A stretch of 64,000 bases of DNA from Arcobacter sp. (GCA_024228275.1 JAAETO010000050.1:1-64000), one strand, 5' to 3'. Counted from the stretch's first letter, positions 40,346 to 51,271 are shown. Program-made: numbers and translations. Notes: generated by a model from the sequence alone, not told the origin.

Positions 40346-42892
40346 TTGGATATTCTAAATAGTTTTGAAATAGAAAATGAAACATTTTATTATTATGATA
40401 TAAGTAAAGTGATAAATTCTAGTAAAAAATTAACTAAACTACCAATTGTTTTAAAAATACTTTTAGAAGAAAATCTTAGAAAAGCAAAAGATTCTATTGA
40501 ATTTCATAAAATAGTTAATATTTTTATAAATAGAATGAATTCAGAAATTTTTTTTTATCCTTCTCGTATTATTATGAAAGATTTTACAGGAATACCAGCT
40601 TTAGTTGATCTAGCATCTATGCGTGATAGTGTTAAAGAAAGTGGAGGTGATGTAAAAAAAATAAATCCTCAAATATTGACTGACTTAGTAATTGATCACT
40701 CCTTAGAAGTTTATAACAGTACAAATAATAGTTTACAAATTAATATTAATAATGATTGTGAATTTAATCGAGAGAGATACGAGTTTGCTAAATGGGCTGA
40801 AAATAATTTTACTAATCTTAGAATTGTTCCTCCTGGTTCAGGTGTTTACCATCAAGTAAATTTAGAGTATTTATCAACTATTTTACATATAGAAGAAAAA
40901 GATGGAAAGTTTTTATTATATCCTGAAACTATTGTAGGAACTGATTTTAATACAAAAATGATAAATTCATTTGGTGTTTTAACTTTTGGAGTACATGATA
41001 TAGATGCTCAATCAATTCTTTTAGGTCTCCCAATATCTTTAACTCTCCCAAAAGTTGTTGGTGTGAATATAGAAGGTAAATTAAAAGATGGTGTGACTTC
41101 ATCTGATTTACTTGATTCTTTGAAAAACTCTTTTAAAGAACATTCTCTTGAAGGAAAAATTATTGAGTTTTATGGTGATGGTTTAGAGTATTTAAGTCTC
41201 GAAGACAGAACTTTAATAGCTAATATGGCTCCAATATTTAAAGCAAAATGTTTATTTTTTGCAATAGATAATAAAACTATTTCCTATTTTAATAAAACAA
41301 GAGAAACTAATGATTATTCTAAATTATTAAAAACATTTTTAGAAAAACAAAAATTATTTTATAATGGTGAAGAGTTAGATTATGATGAAATAATAAATTT
41401 TAAATTATCTTTATTAGAGCCAAAAATATGTTTAACAAAAAGAATCAATGATCATATAAGTATAGACAATTTAAAGAATGTAGCTCTTATAAATCAAGGT
41501 AAATATTTAAAAGATGCAGACATTGTATTTGCTTCAATTACTTCTTGTATATCTACATCTAATCCATACTTATTAATTCATGCAGCATTAATAGCTAAAA
41601 AAGCATATGATTTTGGATTAAGTGTAAATAAGAATATTAAAAAATCTTTTTATCCTAATTCTTTTATAGTAAAAGAGTATTTAGAAAATATGGGTCTCTT
41701 GAAATATTTAGAATATATTGGTTTTAATATTATGGGTTATGGATGTAATAGTTATTTAAAAGATTATATAAGTTTAGATAATAATATAGAACAAGATTTA
41801 AAAGAATATAATTTAAATGTTTGTTCAGTTATATCAGGTCAGAATAATATAGAAGGTAAAATAAACCCTTTAATTAAATCAAGTTATTTAATGTCTCCAT
41901 CTCTTGTTATAATTTATTCTTTAATTGGAACTGTAAAATTTGATTTATTTAATGATTCTATAGCAAATATTGTAGGTAAGGATATATGTTTAAAAGATAT
42001 ATGGCCTTCAAATAAAGAAGTTGGTTATTATCTAAAAAAGTTGGATAATACTTTATATAAAGACATATATAAAAATATTTTCAAAGGAAATGAATTTTGG
42101 AGAAAACTTATAGTTGATAAAAGTGATACTTATAAATGGAATAGTAACTCCACATTTATTCAATCATCAAAGTTATTTGATTATGTTTTTTTAGAAAAAA
42201 TTGATATTAAAAAAGCTGAAATATTAATAATACTTGGTGATGATATAAGGACAGATCATATTTCTCCTTCTGGTCAAATACCTCTTTATTCTGAAGCAGC
42301 TAAATATTTAGAAAATAAAGGCGTTAAATCTTACGATTATAATACTTTTGAAACTAGACGTGCTAACAGTGAAGTAATGCTTAGAGGAATATTTGATAAT
42401 CAAAAACTTAAAAATTATATGCTTTCAAAAGAGGGTGGGTATACTATAGATTACGATACAGAAGAAATAATCTCAATTTATGAAAAAGCAAAAAGATTAA
42501 AAGAAAGAAATAAAGATATAGTAATTATTGCTGGAGAACAATATGCTAAAGGGACACCAATAGATTGGGCTTCAAAAGGTACTAAACTTTTAGGAGTTAA
42601 GGCAGTTATTGCAAAATCATTTGATGAAAATTATAAATCTAATTTAATATATTTTGGAGTTTTACCTTTAGAGTTCCTTGATGAAGATATTAAAAGTTTA
42701 ACACTAAAAGGAAATGAAAATATTACTATAAAAGTTAATGATATTAAAGCTAATTCGATAATAAAAGGAATTCTTCATAGAAATGATGTTGATATAGAAC
42801 TAGAGTTAAAATGCCGCTTAGATAATAGTAATGAAGTAGAATATTACAAAAATGGTGGAGTTTTACCTTTTTTATTAAACAATATTAAATAG
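40346..42892 (+). CDS. AcnA-like aconitase homologue with degenerate active site
   Basis: MKDFTGIPALVDLASMRD, RIVPPGSGVYHQVNLEYL, LGDDIRTDHISPSGQI, GVLPLEF; several active-site substitutions (see findings). Confidence 0.88.
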   Translation: MDILNSFEIENETFYYYDISKVINSSKKLTKLPIVLKILLEENLRKAKDSIEFHKIVNIFINRMNSEIFFYPSRIIMKDFTGIPALVDLASMRDSVKESGGDVKKINPQILTDLVIDHSLEVYNSTNNSLQININNDCEFNRERYEFAKWAENNFTNLRIVPPGSGVYHQVNLEYLSTILHIEEKDGKFLLYPETIVGTDFNTKMINSFGVLTFGVHDIDAQSILLGLPISLTLPKVVGVNIEGKLKDGVTSSDLLDSLKNSFKEHSLEGKIIEFYGDGLEYLSLEDRTLIANMAPIFKAKCLFFAIDNKTISYFNKTRETNDYSKLLKTFLEKQKLFYNGEELDYDEIINFKLSLLEPKICLTKRINDHISIDNLKNVALINQGKYLKDADIVFASITSCISTSNPYLLIHAALIAKKAYDFGLSVNKNIKKSFYPNSFIVKEYLENMGLLKYLEYIGFNIMGYGCNSYLKDYISLDNNIEQDLKEYNLNVCSVISGQNNIEGKINPLIKSSYLMSPSLVIIYSLIGTVKFDLFNDSIANIVGKDICLKDIWPSNKEVGYYLKKLDNTLYKDIYKNIFKGNEFWRKLIVDKSDTYKWNSNSTFIQSSKLFDYVFLEKIDIKKAEILIILGDDIRTDHISPSGQIPLYSEAAKYLENKGVKSYDYNTFETRRANSEVMLRGIFDNQKLKNYMLSKEGGYTIDYDTEEIISIYEKAKRLKERNKDIVIIAGEQYAKGTPIDWASKGTKLLGVKAVIAKSFDENYKSNLIYFGVLPLEFLDEDIKSLTLKGNENITIKVNDIKANSIIKGILHRNDVDIELELKCRLDNSNEVEYYKNGGVLPFLLNNIK

Positions 42893-43616
42893 TTTTATAA
42901 ATCATTGTAATCAAAATTAATATATTTAAAAGTAAAATAAATTTTTTATAAGAATTGTGAGAGGTTATATTTTTAGTTTTTATTCCAAAATAAACACCTA
43001 TTAAAGATGCTGAACCTACAATAAAACCCTCTTTAAATAACATGTCACCATTAATTGTTAAAGAACTAAAACCTGCAATTGAAGAAAAAATTACAAAAAA
43101 CAGACTAAGGCTCGTTGCTGTTTTTATATTGTAATGCATAAAACCAACTAAAATTGGAACAAGCATTATTGAACCTCCAACTCCAATACTCATTGCAATA
43201 ATTCCAATTAAGAAACCTATTATAAAAAGAGTTAACTTATTATGTCTTTTTATCTCCTGTTGTGGTTGGGCAGGAGATATAAAAATCTTTATTATAGATA
43301 GTATAATTATGAAAATAAAAAAATATTGTAAAAACTCATTTGAAACTATAGAGTGAACAAAACTATTTTGAAGACCACCTACGAAGCCTCCCATTCCAAT
43401 AATAATGCCGTCTTTAAAAACATCTTTTACTTTTTTTGAGTTTAAAAATGAACCATATACTGAACTAAAAACCATTTGCATAATAGAAATAGCAATTGCT
43501 TCTTTCATTAAAAATCCAGTTATAACAAGTATTGGAACTAGTACCATTCCTCCACCAATACCAAAAAAACCAGAAATAAATCCAGTTAGTATTCCGTACA
43601 GTATAAGTTCCGTCAT
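42885..43616 (-). CDS. TSUP (TauE/SafE) family permease
   Basis: GFISGFFGIGGGMVLVPILVITG and GIIAMSIGVGGSIMLVPILVGFMHY. Confidence 0.9.
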   Translation of the reverse strand: MTELILYGILTGFISGFFGIGGGMVLVPILVITGFLMKEAIAISIMQMVFSSVYGSFLNSKKVKDVFKDGIIIGMGGFVGGLQNSFVHSIVSNEFLQYFFIFIIILSIIKIFISPAQPQQEIKRHNKLTLFIIGFLIGIIAMSIGVGGSIMLVPILVGFMHYNIKTATSLSLFFVIFSSIAGFSSLTINGDMLFKEGFIVGSASLIGVYFGIKTKNITSHNSYKKFILLLNILILITMIYKTI

Positions 43617-43623
43617 TGAAATT

Positions 43624-44409
43624 TTATTTTTTTATTGAATTCATTGCAGAGATGAATTTTTGATAAATACACTCTAAATCATGATCTTCTTTACTTAAAT
43701 CAATCCCATCACATTTTTTTAAATGATGTTCAAGTAATGCAACTCTTTTTAATAAGTATTCAAACATCTCTTTATTAATATCAGGTAAATCACTATGATT
43801 TAGTTTTTCATTTTTACAGTCTCTTTTAATTACTTTTGCTGGAACACCAACCGCTGTACAATTTTTAGGAACATCACAAACTACAACTGAATTTGCTCCT
43901 ACTTTTCCATTTTTACCAATAGTAATATTACCTAGAATTTTTGCTCCACTTCCTATAACTGAGTTTGATTTAATAGTTGGGTGTCTTTTACCTTTATCTA
44001 AACTAACTCCACCTAAGGTTACTCCTTGATAAATAAGAACATCATTTTCTATAATCGTTGTTTCACCAATAACAACTCCAATTCCATGATCAATAAATAC
44101 TCGTCTTCCAATTGCAGCAGCTGGATGTATATCCATATTACAAAGGAATTGTGTCATTCCCATAATTATTCTTGATAATATTTTGAAATTCTTTTTATAA
44201 AGTTTATGTGCAATTCTATGATTTATTATTGCCCAAACACCTGGATAGTTAAAAATAAGTTCAATATTTGAATTTAAGGCAGGATCATTTTTCTTAGGGA
44301 CTGAAAAATCCTCTTTTATCTGTTTCCAAAGCCCAATTCTATTATTTTCATGTTCAATTTTTTCTATTTGTTCTTCAACTGTTAGTTCTTCTTTCATTTT
44401 TAACTCCAT
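43624..44409 (-). CDS. cysE: serine O-acetyltransferase
   Basis: Hexapeptide repeats, DIHPAAAIGRRVFIDHGIGVVIGETTII, GGVSLDKGKRHPTI. Confidence 0.93.
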   Translation of the reverse strand: MELKMKEELTVEEQIEKIEHENNRIGLWKQIKEDFSVPKKNDPALNSNIELIFNYPGVWAIINHRIAHKLYKKNFKILSRIIMGMTQFLCNMDIHPAAAIGRRVFIDHGIGVVIGETTIIENDVLIYQGVTLGGVSLDKGKRHPTIKSNSVIGSGAKILGNITIGKNGKVGANSVVVCDVPKNCTAVGVPAKVIKRDCKNEKLNHSDLPDINKEMFEYLLKRVALLEHHLKKCDGIDLSKEDHDLECIYQKFISAMNSIKK

Positions 44410-46196
44410 GCTGTCTTTAGATAACTATTTTCATGTAAATATTTATTTAAAATTTTATAAGTGTCGTTATCTAGACTATTTTTTAATACAGTTTTAATCT
44501 CACTAGTATCATAATCAATATCTTCTAATATATCAATTATTTTTTGAGACTCCAATATTTTTTCTAACTTTACTTCCTTGTTTTCAAATACAACATTTAT
44601 TTCAGTAGGATGGGAAAATAAATTATGTCTCATTCCTAATATATCTTGATAAGCACCTACATTAAAGAAGCCAAGGTAATATTCTTCTTTATTTAAATCT
44701 ACATCATGTAAATATAGAGGTTTTTCCGGATTAAATTCCATTTCGCCATCACTATCACAAGTAATATCCCATAAAGAAGCACTTCTTGTTGGTTTTTTAT
44801 CAAGATGAGTAATAGGCATAACTGGAAATTCTTGTTGTATTCCCCAATAATCAGGCAATGATTGAAAAATTGAAAAATTTAAAAGATACTTTTCTTGTAT
44901 TTTATTATCTATTCTTTTTAACTCTTCATAATCATCTACTTCAAGTAATGATATTGCTTTTTTAATAATTAAATTAGCTAATATCTCTGCATTACTTCTA
45001 TCTTTCAAGTCAATATATCCCAAGTCAAAAAGTTTAAGTAATGATTCTAAATGGTCTATACTATCGTGCATAAATTCTAATGCAGTTTTAGAACTTATAT
45101 CATCGTATAAGTCTCTTAACTCTTCTATCAAAGGAGGGTTTAGTTCTTTTAGTTTTAATTGGTTTTCATCATATTCAGCAGAGAATAATTCTAAAACAGG
45201 TGTAATTAAAACTGTAGATGAAGCAGAAATAAATCTTCCAGATTCAGTAAATATATGTGGTTCTTCTACACCTTTTTGTTTAGCAATGTTTTTAAGAGTA
45301 AATATAACATCATTTGCAAATTCTTGTAAGTCATATTGTGTTGTTCTTTTAAATTGTGAATACTCAACTGCTAAACCACCACCAATATTAATTGCTGATA
45401 AATTATTAGCTCCTAAGTTTTTAAGTTCTGCATAAATATGTCCTGACTCTTTTAGAGCATTTTTAAGTGGTTTAATAGTGCTCATAGATGAACCTATATG
45501 AAAATGAATCATAGTTAGAATATAAACTAAATTATTCTTTTTTAGCATCTCAAAAGCTTCAATAATCTCTGTTGAACTTAATCCAAATTTAGAATCAATT
45601 CCTCCAGATTTTGCCCAAGATCCACTACCTTGGTTAAAAAGTCTGACTCTAAGACCTAGATTTGGAGTAGGTAGTTGAGTCTTTTTTTCTAATTCAAGTA
45701 TCATTTCAAGTTCATTTAAACCTTCAATAATAATAGTAATATTATGACCCATTTTATGTGCAATAAAAGCTAAGTGAATCATCTCTTTATCTTTAAAACC
45801 ATTTACAGTAATTGGTGATCCAATTTTATTAAAAGTCATTGCTATGAATAGTTCAGCTTTACTACCTGCTTCTAATCCATATCCATATTTTTTACCTGAA
45901 TTGATTAAAGGACGTAAAAAATTTGGTAGTTGATTCACTTTTAAAGGGAAAACTGCATTAAATTTTCCTTTATACTCATATTCTTCTATAGCATTGTCAT
46001 ATAAAGTGTATAGTTTATCTATCTGCTTTAAAGTAAGATGAGGAAATCTAAACAATAAAGGACCTTTATAGTCTTGTTCTCTAATATCTTTAACCATAGA
46101 TATAAGTGAAGGTTTTGCTGCATGGTTTATTTTAAGTAATCCTTCTTCAATAATAAAATTCTCATCAGCCCAAATATCTATACCATAGTTATACAA
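44400..46196 (-). CDS. speA: biosynthetic arginine decarboxylase
   Basis: NYGIDIWADENFIIEEG, FPLKVNQ PLP lysine motif, CDSDGE motif. Confidence 0.95.
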   Translation of the reverse strand: MYNYGIDIWADENFIIEEGLLKINHAAKPSLISMVKDIREQDYKGPLLFRFPHLTLKQIDKLYTLYDNAIEEYEYKGKFNAVFPLKVNQLPNFLRPLINSGKKYGYGLEAGSKAELFIAMTFNKIGSPITVNGFKDKEMIHLAFIAHKMGHNITIIIEGLNELEMILELEKKTQLPTPNLGLRVRLFNQGSGSWAKSGGIDSKFGLSSTEIIEAFEMLKKNNLVYILTMIHFHIGSSMSTIKPLKNALKESGHIYAELKNLGANNLSAINIGGGLAVEYSQFKRTTQYDLQEFANDVIFTLKNIAKQKGVEEPHIFTESGRFISASSTVLITPVLELFSAEYDENQLKLKELNPPLIEELRDLYDDISSKTALEFMHDSIDHLESLLKLFDLGYIDLKDRSNAEILANLIIKKAISLLEVDDYEELKRIDNKIQEKYLLNFSIFQSLPDYWGIQQEFPVMPITHLDKKPTRSASLWDITCDSDGEMEFNPEKPLYLHDVDLNKEEYYLGFFNVGAYQDILGMRHNLFSHPTEINVVFENKEVKLEKILESQKIIDILEDIDYDTSEIKTVLKNSLDNDTYKILNKYLHENSYLKTAWS

Positions 46197-46198
46197 TA

Positions 46199-47425
46199 TT
46201 AAAACTCCTCAAGTTTAATAGTCTTTTCTTCAGCAGTTATTAAATTTTTTGTATAAATAGTTCCATCTCTTAGTTCATTTTCCCCAATTAGTGCAACAAT
46301 ATTTGCACTTTGTTTCTGGGCTAATTTAAAGTGTTTACCAAAACTTCTTGGTGTATATTCAATAAATGTTTTTATATCTGTTCTTTTATCTGTCGCAACT
46401 TTAGTTAAAGTATTTAGTGATTCTTCATTTAATGCACCCAGATAAATTATATCTTCATTTGATTCATTCATTTTTACAAGTTCAAGTAATCTTTCAATAC
46501 CAATTGCAAATCCAATTCCAGGTGTTGGTCTTCCACCTAAAAACTCAACTAGTCTATCGTATCTTCCTCCACCTGCAATTGCACTTTGAGCTCCAATTTC
46601 AGCAGAAGTAAATTCAAATGCAGTTTGAGAATAATAATCTAAACCTCTAACTAAGTTTGAATCTATCTCATAATCTATGTTATTAAAGTCTAAAATTTCT
46701 TTTAATTTTTCAAAGTCTTTATCACAATTTTCACATAAATTATTTGTAATTTTTGGTGCATTGTATAACAAATTTTGACAGTTTTCATTTTTACAGTCTA
46801 AAACTCTAATCGGATTTGTTTCGATACGTCTACCACAGTCATCACATAGATCTTCTCTAAAATTTGTTAAATGCTTAACTAGGTTATCTCTATACACTGG
46901 CATACAAGTTGTACAGCCCAAAGAGTTTAGTTGTAATTTAAATTTAATTTCAAAGAAATCTAAAATATCTTTTAGCATCATAATTATATTAGCATCTTCA
47001 TAAACAGAACTTACACCAAATACTTCAGCTCCAAACTGGTGAAATTCTCTTAGTCTTCCTTTTTGAGGTCTTTCATATCTAAACATTGGTCCATAATAAA
47101 ACCATCTATAAGTTCCACCGGCTCTATCAAATTTATTCTGAATAAAACTTCTAACAACTCCTGCTGTACCTTCTGGTCTTAAACAAACATCATTTTCACC
47201 TTTATCAATAAATTGATACATCTCTTTGTTCACAATATCTGAACTCTCGCCAACACTTCTTTTAAATAGTGCTGTCTCTTCTAATATGGGAGTTTCTAAA
47301 TATGAAAACCCATAGTTTTTAGCGATTCTTGAAGCATTGTCAATAAAATATGTAAAAAGTTCGCTATTTTTTTCTAATATGTCATTCATACCTCTTAAGC
47401 TTTGAATATTTTTTTGTTTACTCAT
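46199..47425 (-). CDS. hisS: histidyl-tRNA synthetase
   Basis: RGMNDIL, FRYERPQKGRLREFHQFGAEVFG, LVRGLDYY, IAGGGRYDRL. Confidence 0.97.
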   Translation of the reverse strand: MSKQKNIQSLRGMNDILEKNSELFTYFIDNASRIAKNYGFSYLETPILEETALFKRSVGESSDIVNKEMYQFIDKGENDVCLRPEGTAGVVRSFIQNKFDRAGGTYRWFYYGPMFRYERPQKGRLREFHQFGAEVFGVSSVYEDANIIMMLKDILDFFEIKFKLQLNSLGCTTCMPVYRDNLVKHLTNFREDLCDDCGRRIETNPIRVLDCKNENCQNLLYNAPKITNNLCENCDKDFEKLKEILDFNNIDYEIDSNLVRGLDYYSQTAFEFTSAEIGAQSAIAGGGRYDRLVEFLGGRPTPGIGFAIGIERLLELVKMNESNEDIIYLGALNEESLNTLTKVATDKRTDIKTFIEYTPRSFGKHFKLAQKQSANIVALIGENELRDGTIYTKNLITAEEKTIKLEEF

Positions 47426-47984
47426 TTATAAATTCCTCAATCTTTTGGGCAATATCTTCTATACTTAAACTAGCATCAATATAAATATGATTTAAGTTTA
47501 ACATTTCAATTGTTTTTTTCATTCTATTTTGTATATCAATTAAATAATCAATTCCCCTTGATTCTATAGAATCATTAGATTTATTACCTAATCTTTTTAT
47601 TAATTCATCACTAGTTAATTCTAATAAAATAATATGTGAAGGAAGTATATTACTTGTTGCAATTAAATTTAAAGTTGTTACAATTTCTAGTGGTAAATTT
47701 GAAGCATATGAAATTCCACTTATTACACTTCTATCACTGATAATCATATCATTTTCATTTGGTTTAATTATTTCTTCTATATGCTCAGCTCTATCAGCTA
47801 AAAATAAAAACATTTCCGCTACTTTTGATTTGGCTTCACCATTTAAAGCCATTTCTCTTAGTTTTAAACCAATTTTAGTTCCACCAGGTTCTTTAGTAAA
47901 TATAGCTTCTTTATATTTTTGTTTTAAAATATCTAATTGTGTTGATTTACCAGCTGTGTCAATTCCTTCTATTACTGCATACAT
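47418..47984 (-). CDS. tmk: thymidylate kinase
   Basis: MYAVIEGIDTAGKSTQ, DRSVISGISYA; start re-set from 48014 to ATG at 47984. Confidence 0.93.
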   Translation of the reverse strand: MYAVIEGIDTAGKSTQLDILKQKYKEAIFTKEPGGTKIGLKLREMALNGEAKSKVAEMFLFLADRAEHIEEIIKPNENDMIISDRSVISGISYASNLPLEIVTTLNLIATSNILPSHIILLELTSDELIKRLGNKSNDSIESRGIDYLIDIQNRMKKTIEMLNLNHIYIDASLSIEDIAQKIEEFINE

Positions 47985-48469
47985 TCTAATACTTCTTCCG
48001 GAACAAGATGACAAAACTTACCATTGAATCTAATTATTTCCCTTACTATAGTAGAAGATACAAATGCATTTTCTAATGTTGGCATTAGATAAAGTGTCTC
48101 AATGTCTTTATTTATTGATGAGTTTGCATATCCCATTTGAAGTTCATACTCAAAATCAGATACGGCCCTTAGTCCCCTTATTATTGTATTTATTTTTAGA
48201 TTAGTTGCTAAGTCAACTAAAAGTGTATCAAATCCAATAACTTTCACATTTTTAATATTTTTAGTAGACGCTTTAACATAATCCACTCTTTGTTCATGAG
48301 AGAACATTGGAGATTTTCTTTCGCTTTGCGCAACTGCGATTATTACTTCATCAAAAATTTTTGCCGCTCTTGAAATAATATCCATATGACCATTTGTAAT
48401 AGGATCAAAAGTCCCACTATAAATAGCTTTTTTATAAGTTGTAAGTTGTTCTGACATTTTTAATTCCAT
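47972..48469 (-). CDS. coaD: phosphopantetheine adenylyltransferase
   Basis: AIYSGTFDPITNGHMDII, RGLRAVSDFEYELQM, SSTIVREI. Confidence 0.96.
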   Translation of the reverse strand: MELKMSEQLTTYKKAIYSGTFDPITNGHMDIISRAAKIFDEVIIAVAQSERKSPMFSHEQRVDYVKASTKNIKNVKVIGFDTLLVDLATNLKINTIIRGLRAVSDFEYELQMGYANSSINKDIETLYLMPTLENAFVSSTIVREIIRFNGKFCHLVPEEVLECMQ

Positions 48470-49014
48470 CTTTTATATAAATTATGTTCTATTTTAAGTA
48501 AATCATACCATTTACCAATTAAAAAATCTTCCATTTGTTCTAATGAATCCTGTTTAGAATAATAGGCTATAGTAGGAGGTGCAATAGTAACTCCAAGTTT
48601 CGAAAGTTTTAACATATTCTCTAAAGCAATAGAAGATAATGGCATTTCCCTTGGTGCTAATACAATATCTCTTTTTTCTTTCAACATTACTGTAAATGCT
48701 CTTGTTATTAGATTATCTGAAATTCCAAGTGCGCATTTTGCTAATGTGTTCATTGAGCAAGGAATAATAATCATTTTATCAGTTTTAAAAGAACCAGATG
48801 AAATAGGTGCTTCTATTTGAGATTCTTTAAAAACATGAGTATTATCTCTTTTTTTTAGTTCACTTTTTATTTTAATATTTTCTTCAAGTTTTAGTGCTTT
48901 TTTTGCACTATTTGATAGAACAATAAATGCTTCAATATTTTGTGGTAAATATTGAATAAACTTTAAACCAAGTCTTGCTCCACTAGCACCCGTAATAGCA
49001 ATAACTAATTTCAA
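48460..49014 (-). CDS. ubiX: flavin prenyltransferase
   Basis: AITGASGARLGLKFI, PISSGSFKTDKMIIIPCSMNTLA, APREMPLS. Confidence 0.94.
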   Translation of the reverse strand: MKLVIAITGASGARLGLKFIQYLPQNIEAFIVLSNSAKKALKLEENIKIKSELKKRDNTHVFKESQIEAPISSGSFKTDKMIIIPCSMNTLAKCALGISDNLITRAFTVMLKEKRDIVLAPREMPLSSIALENMLKLSKLGVTIAPPTIAYYSKQDSLEQMEDFLIGKWYDLLKIEHNLYKRWN

Positions 49015-49237
49015 TTTTAAAACCTTTTATTTTGTTAATAAGAAATAGATATTACCTAAAAATGACTTAATATCAAAATTTAAAAAAAAATTATACTAAA
49101 GATACTTTTAAACAGCTTGAAATTAAGCTATATTTAAGAGAATATGTATTATCATTTTGTATAAGTATTTTATAGTAATAATTAAACATAGTGTTTAATA
49201 TATATTATAAAATATACTATTTGTAAAAGGATTAAAG

Positions 49238-49879
49238 ATGTCTAAATTATTTAGTTTTATAAGGGTAAACAAGAATAATGAGCAGTATACAAGTGATCAA
49301 AAAAAGGCTGTAGATAGTTATGTTAAACAGAATAATATGTCTATTTATCAAGCAATAGAAATTGAAATAAATACTCCTGAAAATGAAAAAAACATTTTGG
49401 ATTTTTTAAAGAATTGTCAAACATCATCAACTCTACTTGTTTATGATTTAAATGTTTTTGGAAGAACGATTGAAACAATTTTAGAAATAGTTAAATTCCT
49501 ATTATCAAATAAGATCAGAATACTTGTTATAAAACAAAACTTAGAATTAGTTGATGATAAGGATATGTTGACTCAAATGATTTTAGGTGTAATAACAATG
49601 ACTGTTGGTTTAGAAAAAGAGCTTATGAGTTTAAGAACAAAAGAGGCTTTAATAGCAAAAAAATTAAAAGGTGAAATTTTAGGTAAGCCAAAAGGTACAA
49701 TTCAAAAATCAAAGTTTGATAAGCAAAGAGATAAAATTGAAGAACTTTTATCTGTAGGATTGTCTGTAAGAAAAATTGCGAAACTATTAGGTTATAACAA
49801 TCATATTGGTTTAAATAATTATGTTAAAAAGAGAAATATTAGACATAATTTGCCAAATACTTTAGAAATCGCTAGTTAA
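49238..49879 (+). CDS. serine-recombinase/resolvase-like protein lacking the catalytic serine
   Basis: Resolvase fold signatures (FIRVNKNN, NVFGRTIETILEIVKFL, GLEKELMSLRTKEAL) and C-terminal HTH; RVS replaced by RVN. Confidence 0.78.
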   Translation: MSKLFSFIRVNKNNEQYTSDQKKAVDSYVKQNNMSIYQAIEIEINTPENEKNILDFLKNCQTSSTLLVYDLNVFGRTIETILEIVKFLLSNKIRILVIKQNLELVDDKDMLTQMILGVITMTVGLEKELMSLRTKEALIAKKLKGEILGKPKGTIQKSKFDKQRDKIEELLSVGLSVRKIAKLLGYNNHIGLNNYVKKRNIRHNLPNTLEIAS

Positions 49880-50087
49880 ATATATTTAGTTATTTTATAT
49901 ATTGTAAATATTTAAAACTAAATCTACTTTAGTTATTAATTAATTTTAAGTAGTAATCTAAATGTATGAACAATAAATATGAAATTAAGTTATGTTTTTA
50001 CGAATAGTGTTAATATTTTAATGATAATACTTTAGGTATCTTCAAACGTGAAAGAAGTTAAAATATAGTTTATTATAAAGAATATAT

Positions 50088-50561
50088 TTAAAATATAAAT
50101 AATAAAATATAAATACAAACTCCCATTATTGAATTTATTGTAAGAGCTATAAATATAGCTTTACCTATCTTTTTATGTTTTGATCCATCTACAAATTTAT
50201 ATTTGTTTTTTTTGTATAATTTATAAGAAATTATAAAATGGTATAACCATCCAGATACTGATGCTATTGCAATACAAATATGAATTATTAAAAAAACAAA
50301 TAAAAAGTCATATGATATTGAACTGTTTTTTGCAAAAGCTGTAAATCCCCCTGTTAGTCTAACACCTACTTCAAATATTAAAATCATAATAATAGTTATA
50401 AATAAAATGATTGTTTGTGAAATAAAATGTTTAGAATAATCTTTTTTTATAGCTAAATAAATACTTGAAAAAAGTAAAAATGGGAAAATAGCAAAATAAA
50501 TTGTTACTATATCCATATATAACAATGCTTTAGTACCTAAAAATCCAGATTGTTCAAACAT
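50088..50561 (-). CDS. DUF420-like membrane protein
   Basis: 157 aa, 4 TM, His-containing helices. Confidence 0.6.
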   Translation of the reverse strand: MFEQSGFLGTKALLYMDIVTIYFAIFPFLLFSSIYLAIKKDYSKHFISQTIILFITIIMILIFEVGVRLTGGFTAFAKNSSISYDFLFVFLIIHICIAIASVSGWLYHFIISYKLYKKNKYKFVDGSKHKKIGKAIFIALTINSIMGVCIYILLFIF

Positions 50562-50822
50562 TTATGTCCTTATTATAAATTTCAATTGTATATTAACAAT
50601 TTTTTATAGTAAGTTTTCTGTAAAATAAAGTATATTTTGAATTTTTCAAACCTTTATAATAAAAATCGTTAATTTCTAAACAATTTTTACGTAATTTATA
50701 TTATGTTACTACTTTAAATTTTTTTGTTTGTATTATTAAGTGATTGAATATAATATTTTTATTAATACTCACTTCAAACAATTTATAGTAATATAACCAA
50801 CTTTATTAGAATTGGAGATATT

Positions 50823-51269
50823 ATGAAAGTATTATTATTAAAAGATGTAAATGGAACTGGTAAAGCAGGTGAAGTAAAAGAAGTAAAAGATGGATATGGT
50901 AAAAATTTTCTTATTGGTAAAGGTTTAGCACTACATGCTACAAATGAAGTTATGAATAAATATAGATCTGAACAAAAGAAAAAAGCAGAAAAAGAAGCTG
51001 CTCAAATTACTTTAGCAAAAGAAATTGCTTTAAAACTAGATGCTCAAAAATTTACAATAAAACATAAAGTTGGAGCAAATGGACATTTAATTGGTTCTGT
51101 TACAAATAAAGAAATATCAGAAATATTAAAAGATCAAGCGGATATTGAAATTGACAAAAAGCAGATAAATTTAAAGACAAAAATTAAATCTGTAGGTATT
51201 TTTGAAGTTGATTGTAAATTAGGTCATGCAATTCATGGTACTGCTAAAATTGATGTGATAGCGGAATAA
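50823..51269 (+). CDS. rplI: 50S ribosomal protein L9
   Basis: [36 protein letters not shown]. Confidence 0.98.
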   Translation: MKVLLLKDVNGTGKAGEVKEVKDGYGKNFLIGKGLALHATNEVMNKYRSEQKKKAEKEAAQITLAKEIALKLDAQKFTIKHKVGANGHLIGSVTNKEISEILKDQADIEIDKKQINLKTKIKSVGIFEVDCKLGHAIHGTAKIDVIAE

Positions 51270-51271
51270 TA

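Noticed and set aside
49880-50087. Long AT-rich gap after the recombinase-like gene, considered as an invertible or att site
   Set aside because: No inverted repeats or direct repeats of useful length visible by eye
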